NCBI GenBank assembly: GCA_052034005.1
Contig: JBPOJB010000047.1
Coordinates: 1-30,004, forward strand
Reading direction: 5' to 3'
Length of the DNA stretch: 30,004 nucleotides
DNA from: JAAYDI01 sp052034005
Lineage (GTDB): Bacteria; Planctomycetota; Planctomycetia; Pirellulales; Pirellulaceae
Both the position numbers and the translations under genes were made by a program. Position 1 is the stretch's first letter. The number at the start of each line of letters is the position of its first letter. The notes below the pieces were generated by a model, which saw only the letters and a list, made by a program, of their open reading frames with translations, did no database searches and had not been told where the DNA came from. Shown here piece by piece: positions 24,004-30,004 of the stretch.

Positions 24004-25353
24004 TTAGTACAATCCGGGGCCGTTGAGCAGTCCGGTTTCGACGGTTCCGTCAGTCAGCCGGAACATGCCGGGGTAGCGGGTGTCCCAGCCGGCGTTGCCC
24101 GCCGGGCAGTACTGGCGCCCGTTGCCCTCGATGGTCGCGACGGTGGGGATCCGTGCGGCAAGGCTGGCCGAGTGCAGGAACGAGGCGCCGACGCAGGTCA
24201 GGTCCTGGACGCACAGGAACAGGCCGTATTTCTGGGCGGCGGCGCCCATCAGGAGCGCTTCCGTGTGCCCCTTGCACGCCTTGAGCGCCACGCCGGAATA
24301 GCCCAGCTCGCGCGCCAACTGCAGGCTCTCCAGGTCGACCAGCGACTCGTCGATCACCACCGGCTTGATCCGAGCGGCTTCGTGCATCTTGTTGTCCGGC
24401 GTGGCGCTCAGGTCGCGATGCGTCGGCTGCTCGATGTACTGCACGCGCTGCAGAGCGGCCGGCGACCGCTCGCGCACCCGCGCCAGGAAGTCCAGCACGT
24501 ACTGGACGTTCGCGCACTTCTCGTTGAAGTCCAGCGAGTACTGCCACCGGTCACAGCCGCGACGCGCCTGCGACTCGACGGCCACGCGCTCCACCGAAAC
24601 GACACGGTCCACGTCCCACGCCAGATCATCGCCCGCCAGCTTGATCTTCAGGTGCGTCAGGCCGTCGGCCAGGATCCACTGACCGAGCGACTCGGGGAGC
24701 CCATCGTCGACGCGCTGAGTGATCTCCGCGTCGGTCAACGGATCCAACGCGCCGACCAGGTGGTACAGCGGCATCCGCGCCTTGGGCGCGCGCAGCGTGT
24801 AGCGATCCAGCGTCTCGCCCGCAAACTCGCCCGTCAGCCAGCCGGCCAGGTCCGCCTGGACGAACTCCGGGCCGAGCGTGTTGTAGCTGTTCAGTCCGAG
24901 CGCCTTGCCGTACGCGTCGTGGATCGCCGCCTCGAGCGGACTGGCCGCCACCAGCTGCGCCAGCCGCGGGATCGGCTCGGGCAGCTGCATCTCACGCGCG
25001 ACCTCCTCGGCCTGCGCACGGCAGTCGGCACTCAAGGCCTGCGTAATCTCCAGCGGATGACCCGTCTCCGTACAGGACTCGGCGGCGGCAACCAGCCGTC
25101 TGCCGAGCGCGAGCATGGCCGCCAGCGACTGGTCGGTCCGCACCTGAGCACTGGGCCAGGCCCACGCGTTGCCCAGCGGCATCGATCCGGTCCCGGTCCC
25201 GCGCCGCCCGTCGCGCGTCACGACGTCGACTGTCACGTCCAGCAACGTCGCGTCCGTCACCACCCGCCCACCAAACTTGATCGGCACGCGATAGCCGATC
25301 TCGGTGGTCGCACACGACGCGGCGCGGATTTGAATATCCGTGGGCTTCGACAT
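24004..25353 (-). CDS. enolase-superfamily enzyme (mandelate racemase/muconate-lactonising group)
   Basis: 449 aa, ATG 25353. The barrel residues of the superfamily are readable: LKIKLAG (K236 and K238), SLDFNEKC (metal ligand D275, N277), YIEQPT (E308), VIDESL (D335, E336) and ALKACKG (K358). Lysines on both sides of the barrel (KxK and K358) resemble the muconate-lactonising/dipeptide-epimerase arrangement, where two lysines swap an alpha proton. The N-terminal capping domain covers about 1-160. At about 450 residues it is longer than the common 350-400, with extra sequence around 100-135. Function could be an epimerase, a dehydratase or a lactonising enzyme on an acid sugar; substrate unknown. 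It is convergent with the LarA-like gene (82-nt gap) and just downstream of the response regulator (10-nt gap), so read-through from the latter is likely. Confidence 0.82.
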   Translation of the reverse strand: MSKPTDIQIRAASCATTEIGYRVPIKFGGRVVTDATLLDVTVDVVTRDGRRGTGTGSMPLGNAWAWPSAQVRTDQSLAAMLALGRRLVAAAESCTETGHPLEITQALSADCRAQAEEVAREMQLPEPIPRLAQLVAASPLEAAIHDAYGKALGLNSYNTLGPEFVQADLAGWLTGEFAGETLDRYTLRAPKARMPLYHLVGALDPLTDAEITQRVDDGLPESLGQWILADGLTHLKIKLAGDDLAWDVDRVVSVERVAVESQARRGCDRWQYSLDFNEKCANVQYVLDFLARVRERSPAALQRVQYIEQPTHRDLSATPDNKMHEAARIKPVVIDESLVDLESLQLARELGYSGVALKACKGHTEALLMGAAAQKYGLFLCVQDLTCVGASFLHSASLAARIPTVATIEGNGRQYCPAGNAGWDTRYPGMFRLTDGTVETGLLNGPGLY

Positions 25354-25363
25354 GGCCAGCGAC

Positions 25364-25996
25364 TTACACCAGCCCCTTGCGGACGGCCCAGACGGCCGCT
25401 TGGGTCCGGTCCGACACGCCCACCTTACGCAAGATGTGCTGGACGTGCTCCTTGACCGTCTCGTAGCTGATGTGCAGCGACTGGGCGATCTCCTTGTTGG
25501 TCAGGCCCAGAGCCAACTGCCGCAACACCTCGCTCTCCCGTTGGGTCAGCGGCACCTCCACGTCGGCATTGAGTCGGGGGGTGGCCAACGCGCCCGTCAC
25601 CCGCCGCAGCTCGTCCCGCGTCCACGCGCTCTCGCCCGCAGCCGCCTTCCGCACGGCGTCCAACAGCCCGTCCCGGTCGATCCCCTTGAGCACGTATCCG
25701 GCCGCGCCCAACGCCACCGCACGCGCCACATAGGTCGGGTTGTCGTACGTCGAGAGGATCAGAACCGCGATCTGCGGCACGTCCAGCTTCAGCCGGCCTA
25801 GGACGTTCAGCCCGTCCCCGCCCGGCATACGAATATCCAACAACACGACGTCCGGCCTGAGTTCCAGCGCCAGCTGGATCGCCTGCTCACCCGTCGCCGC
25901 CTCACCCACTATCTCGATTTCAGTGCCGGCCATCAGACTCCGTAGACCGCAACGGACTACCTCGTGATCGTCGGCAATCAGCAGCTTGATGCTCAT
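25364..25996 (-). CDS. NarL/LuxR-type response regulator
   Basis: 210 aa, ATG 25996 with GGGAG upstream. The receiver domain (1-118) has the acidic pocket D9-D10, phosphoacceptor D54 (VVLLDIRMPGGDG), S82/T83 and K104. A LuxR-type helix-turn-helix occupies about 148-205 (LTQRESEVLRQLALGLTNKE, then ISYETVKEHVQHILRK). It is a complete two-component transcription factor; no histidine kinase lies in the window. It has a plausible promoter of its own between it and the NusG-like gene, and is followed after 10 nt by the enolase-superfamily gene. Confidence 0.95.
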   Translation of the reverse strand: MSIKLLIADDHEVVRCGLRSLMAGTEIEIVGEAATGEQAIQLALELRPDVVLLDIRMPGGDGLNVLGRLKLDVPQIAVLILSTYDNPTYVARAVALGAAGYVLKGIDRDGLLDAVRKAAAGESAWTRDELRRVTGALATPRLNADVEVPLTQRESEVLRQLALGLTNKEIAQSLHISYETVKEHVQHILRKVGVSDRTQAAVWAVRKGLV

Positions 25997-26064
25997 GCGT
26001 GTCTCCCACTTGGACTTGCCACGCGTCTAGGATGCTAAACGACGCCCACCCAGTATGGTGATAT

Positions 26065-26093
26065 ATCCTATCAAAGAGGGATGGGCATGTCAC
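26065..26093 (-). promoter_or_regulatory. candidate promoter of the response regulator
   Basis: On the minus strand, GTGACA (26093-26088) and TAGGAT (26070-26065) have a 17-nt spacer. The -35 matches five of six consensus bases and the -10 four. The predicted leader to the ATG at 25996 is about 60 nt. Confidence 0.45.
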
Positions 26094-26145
26094 TACCCGG
26101 TCGAGGGAAATCGCGCGAGCACGCGGGCGGTGGGAGACGGCCGGC

Positions 26146-26712
26146 TCAGATCGGCTCAACGGCACAATCGTCGATTTCGACCGAGACGCCCTGTTGGAGG
26201 TAGTTGACGGCCACAAGCAGCCGGATCCGGCCGTGCCGCTTGACCACCACGCCCTCCAGCCCTCGCAGCGAGCCCGTCTTGATCCGCACATGGTCTCCCG
26301 GGACCAGGCGGCGTTCGATCGCCAACGGGGCGTTACTGGCAATGAGCGACTGGACGTTGGCCAGATCGAAACGCAACTGGTCCTGATCGCCAACCGGCAG
26401 GATCCGCGAAGTCCGATTCGTCGTCAAAGCCGTCAAACGCTCTTCATCCGACCCGAACAGGAAGACGTAGCCGGAGAACAGGGGGACGTGCGACGTGACT
26501 CGTCGGCCGCGGATGATGTTGTCCTTCGGGATCAGAGGCAGGTAGAAGGGTACCTCGTGGCCGATCAGATGGCGTGCCAGCGCTTTCTCCTGGCGCGATT
26601 TGGTGTAGACGGCCCACCAGCGCCGGTCGGTCGAGCTCGTGTCGCAGATGACTGGGGATTCGCTCAGCAAATCCTCGGGAAAAACGCAGACTTCCGCTTC
26701 AAGAATGGGCAT
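26146..26712 (-). CDS. NusG paralogue, RfaH/UpxY-like transcription antiterminator
   Basis: 188 aa from ATG 26712; an upstream GTG at 26814 would add 34 low-complexity basic residues and is less likely. The NusG N-terminal domain spans about 31-125 (RRWWAVYTKSRQEKALARHL, then VPLFSGYVFLFG) and a KOW domain about 135-170 (PGDHVRIKTGSLRGLEGVVV). The opening WWAVYTK with FYLPL and the variable linker resemble specialised paralogues that load on RNA polymerase at particular operons, often polysaccharide clusters, rather than housekeeping NusG. That gene normally lies beside secE and rplK, which are absent here. The nearby TolC-family gene fits a surface-related locus, but no glycosyltransferase is in view. 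Confidence 0.88.
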   Translation of the reverse strand: MPILEAEVCVFPEDLLSESPVICDTSSTDRRWWAVYTKSRQEKALARHLIGHEVPFYLPLIPKDNIIRGRRVTSHVPLFSGYVFLFGSDEERLTALTTNRTSRILPVGDQDQLRFDLANVQSLIASNAPLAIERRLVPGDHVRIKTGSLRGLEGVVVKRHGRIRLLVAVNYLQQGVSVEIDDCAVEPI

Positions 26713-27181
26713 AACCGCGCTACCTCGACCCTCTGTCCGCACTGGTAGTCGTCGCCGGCCCGCTGCTACCCGACTCCGTGTCGCGCCCTGGTGGTCCTCC
26801 GCACTGGGTCCCACACCACCGCCTCGGTTGGCGCAACCACTCCATCATAAGCGTTGGTTGCGGAAAGGCAAGTAGAACAGCTCGGCCACGTCTCCATGCA
26901 TCCTAGCATGCGGAAGCCGGACAGGCTGGGCGGTTCGAGACAGGGCGGGCGGTTCGCAGCGCGGTTCGCAATCCTGTGTCTGCCGGCCTGGAACCGGTCC
27001 CCGAGCCGGCCCCCCCCGGGTGCGGGCCGCGCGGTGTGGCTTCAGAAAACGCGCGCGATATGTCGAAGACGCACGGTGGTGCGGGCGCTGCCAGCAGCCC
27101 ACGCATGGAAGGGTCTGCGGCTTGTGTCGATTCTCACAGTTGGCGGGCCGCGCGCACCGGCGCAAGGGGAACGGACGCGTG
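26713..27181. other. divergent intergenic region between the NusG-like and TolC-like genes
   Basis: 469 bases. The left half carries a candidate minus-strand promoter with a hairpin. The right half is very GC-rich, with a CCCCCCCC run near 27010. In the frame of the TolC-like gene, bases about 27077-27145 would encode a CxxC...CxxC zinc-knuckle-like stretch (WCGRCQQPTHGRVCGLCRF). No start codon with a ribosome-binding site supports it, so I leave it unannotated as a gene. Confidence 0.4.
26833..26872 (-). promoter_or_regulatory. candidate promoter with overlapping hairpin for the NusG-like gene
   Basis: Minus strand: TTGCCT (26872-26867), 16-nt spacer, TATGAT (26850-26845; five of six consensus). 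A perfect 8-bp inverted repeat CGCAACCA (26833-26840) and TGGTTGCG (26856-26863) has its arms on either side of the -10 box, one in the spacer and one around the expected start site. That placement would suit an operator or an early RNA hairpin. The leader to ATG 26712 would be about 125 nt. Confidence 0.4.
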
Positions 27182-28603
27182 ATGAACAGGCTGCTGCAAC
27201 TGGCTGTGCTGACCGGCATCTGCGTCTGGGGCCTCCCGCGTGCCGGACACGCCCAACCGGGCCCGTCAGGGTACCGCATCGCCCGCCTGCCGGCCGTAGA
27301 GAGCGATCCGCCCACGGCCGCCGCCGACCCACCGGCCGCCGGTCCCACGGGCGACCCGGACGGCGTGCACGGCTCATCACCCGAGACGCTCGAATCGGCC
27401 TGGGCGCAGGCGATGGCGGTGGACCAGACGCTGAAGGCCAATGCCGCCCAGCTGGACGCGGTCTCCAATGCAGTGGACGCCGCGCGGGCTCAGCGGATGC
27501 CGCTCCTGGGTCTGTCAGCCGGCTACCTGGTGCGTGACAACGAGCCGTCGTATCGGATCGAGTCGCCGCTGCTCCCCTTCTCGTTCACGACACCGTACCT
27601 GCAGCGTGAGAGCGCGTCGTTCGAAGGGCGTGTCGATGTGCCGGTCTACACCGGTGGCCGCGTGACGAGCGAGATCGGCGCAGCCGAGTGCACGGTGGCG
27701 GCGGCGCAGCATCGCCTGGACCGGTACCGACTGGACTTGAAGCTGCGCGTAGCGGAAGAGTACGTGGCCGTGCTCAGAGCAGAGCAGGAGTTGGCGGTGG
27801 CCACCAGCCACGAGCGGAGCCTGGCCGCGCACGCGCACGACATCCAACTGCTGCACGAGCAGCAGCGCGTGCCGCTGAACGATCTACTGGCCGCCGAAGT
27901 GGCGCTCTCCGACGCGCGGCACCAGGCGATCAAGGCCGGTAGCGACTTGGACGCGTGCCGCGCGGCCTATAACCGCCGGCTCGGCCGACCGTTGACCGCA
28001 CCCGTCCAGCTCGCCGCACTGGCCGTGGACACGGCCGAGCACGACATCGACGCGCAGACCGCGCAGGCGCTGGCCGCCCGGCCCGAGCTGGCCGAGGTCG
28101 ACGCCCAGGCCGCCGCCTACCGCTACCGCGCGGAATCCGCAGCCGCCGCACGCCGCCCTCAGGTCCACCTGCAAGGCGCCTACACGTTCCAGGAAAACGC
28201 CTATCAGACGCCCGAAGGAATCACCTCGGCCGGGGTCGGCGTCTGGTGGAACCTGCACGACGGCGGCCGAGCGCGCAGCCAAACGTCCGAGCAGGCCAAC
28301 CAGGCCCGAGCGATGGCCCACCTGCGGGCCGACGCCCAATCAATCATCCAACTCGAGGTGCGGCAGGCCTGGCTGGCCGTGCAAGAGACACGCGACCGGC
28401 TGGCAGTCACCCGCCAGTCGATCCAGCGTGCGGAAGAGAATCTGCGAGTCACCCGCGAACGATACGGCAGCGGTATGGCCACCAACACCGACGTGCTCCA
28501 CGCCGAATCGCTGCGCATCCAGACATATCGCAACCACAACAACGCCGTCTATGACGCCGCCCTGGCCGATATCAAGCTGCAACGCGCCGTGGGTGCGCTA
28601 TAA
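27182..28603 (+). CDS. TolC-family outer-membrane efflux/secretion protein
   Basis: 473 aa from ATG 27182, chosen because it begins a good signal peptide (MNRLLQLAVLTGICVWGLPR, then AGHAQ); an in-frame GTG at 27020 would bury it. The mature protein has the doubled outer-membrane efflux repeat of TolC: long helices (AQAMAVDQTLKANAAQLDAV; VQETRDRLAVTRQSIQRAEE) alternating with beta strands (FEGRVDVPVYTGGRV; AGVGVWWNLHDGGRA), and the typical RYGSGMATNTDVLHAE near the end. It would form the trimeric outer-membrane channel of a tripartite exporter. No membrane-fusion or inner-membrane pump gene follows; the next 1.4 kb is repeats, so partners lie elsewhere or to the right. Confidence 0.9.
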   Translation: MNRLLQLAVLTGICVWGLPRAGHAQPGPSGYRIARLPAVESDPPTAAADPPAAGPTGDPDGVHGSSPETLESAWAQAMAVDQTLKANAAQLDAVSNAVDAARAQRMPLLGLSAGYLVRDNEPSYRIESPLLPFSFTTPYLQRESASFEGRVDVPVYTGGRVTSEIGAAECTVAAAQHRLDRYRLDLKLRVAEEYVAVLRAEQELAVATSHERSLAAHAHDIQLLHEQQRVPLNDLLAAEVALSDARHQAIKAGSDLDACRAAYNRRLGRPLTAPVQLAALAVDTAEHDIDAQTAQALAARPELAEVDAQAAAYRYRAESAAAARRPQVHLQGAYTFQENAYQTPEGITSAGVGVWWNLHDGGRARSQTSEQANQARAMAHLRADAQSIIQLEVRQAWLAVQETRDRLAVTRQSIQRAEENLRVTRERYGSGMATNTDVLHAESLRIQTYRNHNNAVYDAALADIKLQRAVGAL

Positions 28604-28634
28604 GACCACGGGAAGAGAACGGGGAACGGAGAGC

Positions 28635-28696
28635 GGGGAAGGGAGAAGGGGGAAGGAAGAAGGGAGAAGGGAGAAGGGAGAAGGGAGAAGGAAGAG
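28635..28696 (+). repeat. 62-nt uninterrupted purine tract
   Basis: Every base from 28635 to 28696 is A or G, mostly as GGGAGAA and GGAAGAA units in a 7-bp rhythm (AGGGAGA repeated). Such mirror-like homopurine runs can form triplex DNA and are prone to slippage. Confidence 0.9.
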
Positions 28697-28705
28697 CAGA
28701 AGAAG

Positions 28706-28802
28706 AGTGCAGAGTGCAGAACAAGGAGTGCAGAGTGCAGAAGGGGAGAAGGGAGAACGAGGAGCGGGGAAGGGGGAGCAGAAGAAGAGTGCAGAGTGCA
28801 GA
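28706..28802 (+). repeat. AGTGCAGAGTGCAGA repeat cluster, three copies
   Basis: Copies of AGTGCAGAGTGCAGA start at 28706, 28727 and 28788. The first two are joined by ACAAGG, giving a 21-bp period; the third follows a GA-rich spacer. Confidence 0.9.
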
Positions 28803-28809
28803 AGGGGGC

Positions 28810-28926
28810 GCAGCAACAGATATCTTCCCCCCTTGTACAAGGGGGGACTGAGGGGGGTGAAAGGTGAAACCACTATCTTCCCCCCTTTTACAAGGGGGGA
28901 CCGAGGGGGGTGAAAGGTGAAACCAC
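28810..28926 (-). repeat. C6/G6 palindromic repeat, copies 2 and 3 in tandem
   Basis: Two inverted copies relative to 16133-16220. Palindrome cores are at 28827-28846 (TTGTACAA centre) and 28880-28899 (TTTTACAA centre, slightly imperfect). Each is followed by a GAGGGGGGTGAAAGGTG arm and AAACCAC. Confidence 0.9.
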
Positions 28927-29078
28927 GAGCGGGATTTACAATCGACGTGAACTCAAGCTGGCGACGTGAAAGAACCAAGGTGCGTTAACGGTTAACGTTT
29001 GTCGTTGTTGTTCCGCGCGCCATCGCGTGGGCAATCCGGCGCGGGACGCTTTGTACTGTCGCACCACGAGGAGCCCGT

Positions 29079-29149
29079 TCGTAGTGACCCGATTCATCGG
29101 GTCTGGAAGTGAGGAACGACCGATGACCGCATGAATGCGGTCACTACGA
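29079..29149. repeat. 71-bp mini-element with 11-bp terminal inverted repeats
   Basis: Ends are TCGTAGTGACC (29079-29089) and GGTCACTACGA (29139-29149), exact inverted repeats. Each end also folds on itself: GACCCGAT-TC-ATCGGGTC at the left and GACCGCAT-GA-ATGCGGTC at the right. There is no coding capacity. It resembles a non-autonomous palindromic element. Confidence 0.75.
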
Positions 29150-29182
29150 GCCTTACTGCCTGTACCACGGCAAGAGGCGACT

Positions 29183-29204
29183 GGGCGGACGAGGACGTCC
29201 GCCC
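29183..29204. repeat. GGGCGGAC hairpin
   Basis: GGGCGGAC (29183-29190) and GTCCGCCC (29197-29204) form an 8-bp perfect stem around a 6-nt loop. There is no T-tract, and no gene ends nearby, so it is more likely a repeat unit than a terminator. Confidence 0.6.
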
Positions 29205-29296
29205 TACGTGCGGGCGTCCTCAACTACCTGCTTCGCGCGTGCTCTGGCCCTCCACGACTTGTGCTGTGCCAGGCGGCGACACGAAGACGGTCTCTT

Positions 29297-29411
29297 CCGT
29301 CCCGAAGGGACAACTGTATCACAGCCCAGGGCGCAGGCCCGGCGAGCCGTGCGAGTCGGGCCGCAGCCCTGGGTCGCGTACACCCACCAGACCCGAGTCC
29401 CAACGGGACGG
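29297..29411. repeat. 115-bp element with near-perfect 15-bp terminal inverted repeats
   Basis: The left end CCGTCCCGAAGGGAC (29297-29311) and the reverse complement of the right end (29397-29411) match at 13 of 15 positions. Inside, CCCAGGGC (29325-29332) pairs with GCCCTGGG (29366-29373). The nested palindromes would fold the whole unit into a branched hairpin. It has no coding capacity. Confidence 0.7.
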
Positions 29412-29589
29412 CCCTAAAATGACCGTGCGCGATTCGGCCATCATGGATGATAATGAGAATGACGAAGCACGAAATACCCAAGCACGAAGGAATGACGAAG
29501 TCCGAAGCTCGAAGAGCTCATGCGGTCAACCGAAGATAACGCTGGTACGAAGGTCCGGAGCGTCATTCGTACTTCCTCATTCGAAGAGG

Positions 29590-29625
29590 AGTGCAGAGTG
29601 CAGAACAAGGAGTGCAGAGTGCAGA
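29590..29625 (+). repeat. AGTGC repeat pair, plus orientation
   Basis: Two copies of AGTGCAGAGTGCAGA (29590-29604 and 29611-29625) joined by ACAAGG, the same 36-bp unit as at 28706-28741. Confidence 0.9.
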
Positions 29626-29760
29626 AGGGAAGACGGGAGAGGTGAGCGCAAGCACGACAGATGAGGGTTGTTTCGCGATCATGTTTGAGGGCCGCATGCC
29701 GGAGTCAAGCGGCAAATGGCGTGCCCTGACCGCCTGACACAGAAATCCGTACAGGCCCCC

Positions 29761-29820
29761 TTCACCCCCCTCGGTCCCCCCTTGTGCAAGGGGGGAAGAA
29801 ATCTGTTGCTGCTCCGCCTT
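29761..29820 (+). repeat. C6/G6 palindromic repeat, copy 4
   Basis: Same orientation as copy 1, with palindrome CCCCCCTTGTGCAAGGGGGG at 29776-29795 and the ATCTGTTGCTG and CCGCCTT tail. It lacks the CACCTTTCAC duplication seen in copies 1 to 3. Confidence 0.9.
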
Positions 29821-29845
29821 CTTCCCTCTGCACTCCTCCCCCCGC

Positions 29846-29958
29846 TCTGCACTCTGCACTCCTTGTTCTGCACTCTGCACTCGTCCCCCTTCTTCCCTTC
29901 TGCACTCTGCACTCCTTGTTCTGCACTCTGCACTCCTCCCCCTTCTGCACTCTGCACT
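29846..29958 (-). repeat. AGTGC repeat cluster, minus orientation, five copies
   Basis: TCTGCACTCTGCACT begins at 29846, 29867, 29899, 29920 and 29944. The first two pairs keep the 21-bp period with the CCTTGT joiner, so they are the 36-bp unit inverted. Confidence 0.9.
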
Positions 29959-29969
29959 CGATGCGGCTC

Positions 29970-30004
29970 GTGGTTTCACCCCCCTCGGTCCCCCCTTTTA
30001 CAAG
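29970..30004 (+). repeat. C6/G6 palindromic repeat, copy 5, cut by the window edge
   Basis: GTGGTTTCACCCCCCTCGGT then CCCCCC (29990-29995) TTTTACAAG, running off the end of the window. The order is that of copy 1 with the TTTTACAA centre of copy 3. Confidence 0.85.

Larger units (their letters stand above)
28604..30004. other. gene-free repeat mosaic, 1.4 kb
   Basis: No frame here has protein-like composition. The open frames are translations of the repeats. The stretch strings together a purine tract, AGTGC arrays, C6/G6 palindromes, two small elements with terminal inverted repeats, a GGGCGGAC hairpin, and an ATGACGAA/CACGAA-rich stretch at about 29445-29520. The individual units are listed separately. 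Confidence 0.85.

Noticed and set aside
28604..28978. Small proteins rich in PPLYKGG-like or SPLVKGG peptides in the repeat region
   Set aside because: These are translations of the C6/G6 palindromic repeat and not genes.
28706..29958. CRISPR array
   Set aside because: The repeats are 15 bp with constant 6-nt joiners or irregular gaps and occur in both orientations; there are no unique 30-40 bp spacers and no cas genes.

Overview
The window is high-GC bacterial DNA. The best guess is a planctomycete or a close relative. The reasons are indirect: a large FHA/coiled-coil protein, an enolase-superfamily enzyme beside a LarA-type (DUF2088) enzyme, and intergenic mosaics of short palindromic repeats of a kind I associate with planctomycete genomes. 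No rRNA or marker gene fixes the taxonomy.

Region 1 (1-618) holds the last 40 codons of an unidentified plus-strand gene and a probable 71-aa orphan protein. Region 2 (619-15750, all minus strand) is the centrepiece: a complete class 1 DISARM anti-phage operon read as drmD (SNF2-type helicase), a DUF429 gene, drmMI (N6-adenine methyltransferase), a short two-winged-helix protein, drmA (helicase), drmB (DUF1998) and drmC (PLD-like). The DUF429 gene and the winged-helix gene are not among the five defined class 1 genes, yet they sit inside the operon with 11-nt and 3-nt gaps or ATGA overlaps. They are therefore the best candidates for something undescribed. The DUF429 gene and the C-terminal part of drmMI are visibly more AT-rich than the rest of the operon.

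Region 3 (15751-16840) contains a candidate DISARM promoter, a C6/G6 palindromic repeat, a tRNA-Cys gene with a candidate promoter and terminator, and a 25-bp tandem repeat. Region 4 (16840-21162) has an FHA/coiled-coil protein with 39-residue repeats, overlapped by a CysQ-like phosphatase gene, and a convergent HDOD signalling gene. Region 5 (21313-25353) looks metabolic: a NagA-like deacetylase gene bracketed by a 20-bp inverted repeat, a LarA-like nickel-pincer racemase/epimerase, and a convergent enolase-superfamily enzyme.

Region 6 (25364-28603) has a NarL-type response regulator, a NusG paralogue of the RfaH/UpxY sort with a hairpin over its candidate promoter, and a divergent TolC-family outer-membrane protein. 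Together these suggest regulated surface polysaccharide or efflux functions. Region 7 (28604-30004) is gene-free and built of at least five repeat types: a 62-nt pure purine run, AGTGCAGAGTGCAGA arrays in both orientations, C6/G6 palindromic elements, and two mini-elements with terminal inverted repeats.

All protein assignments come from reading motifs by eye; no database search was possible.
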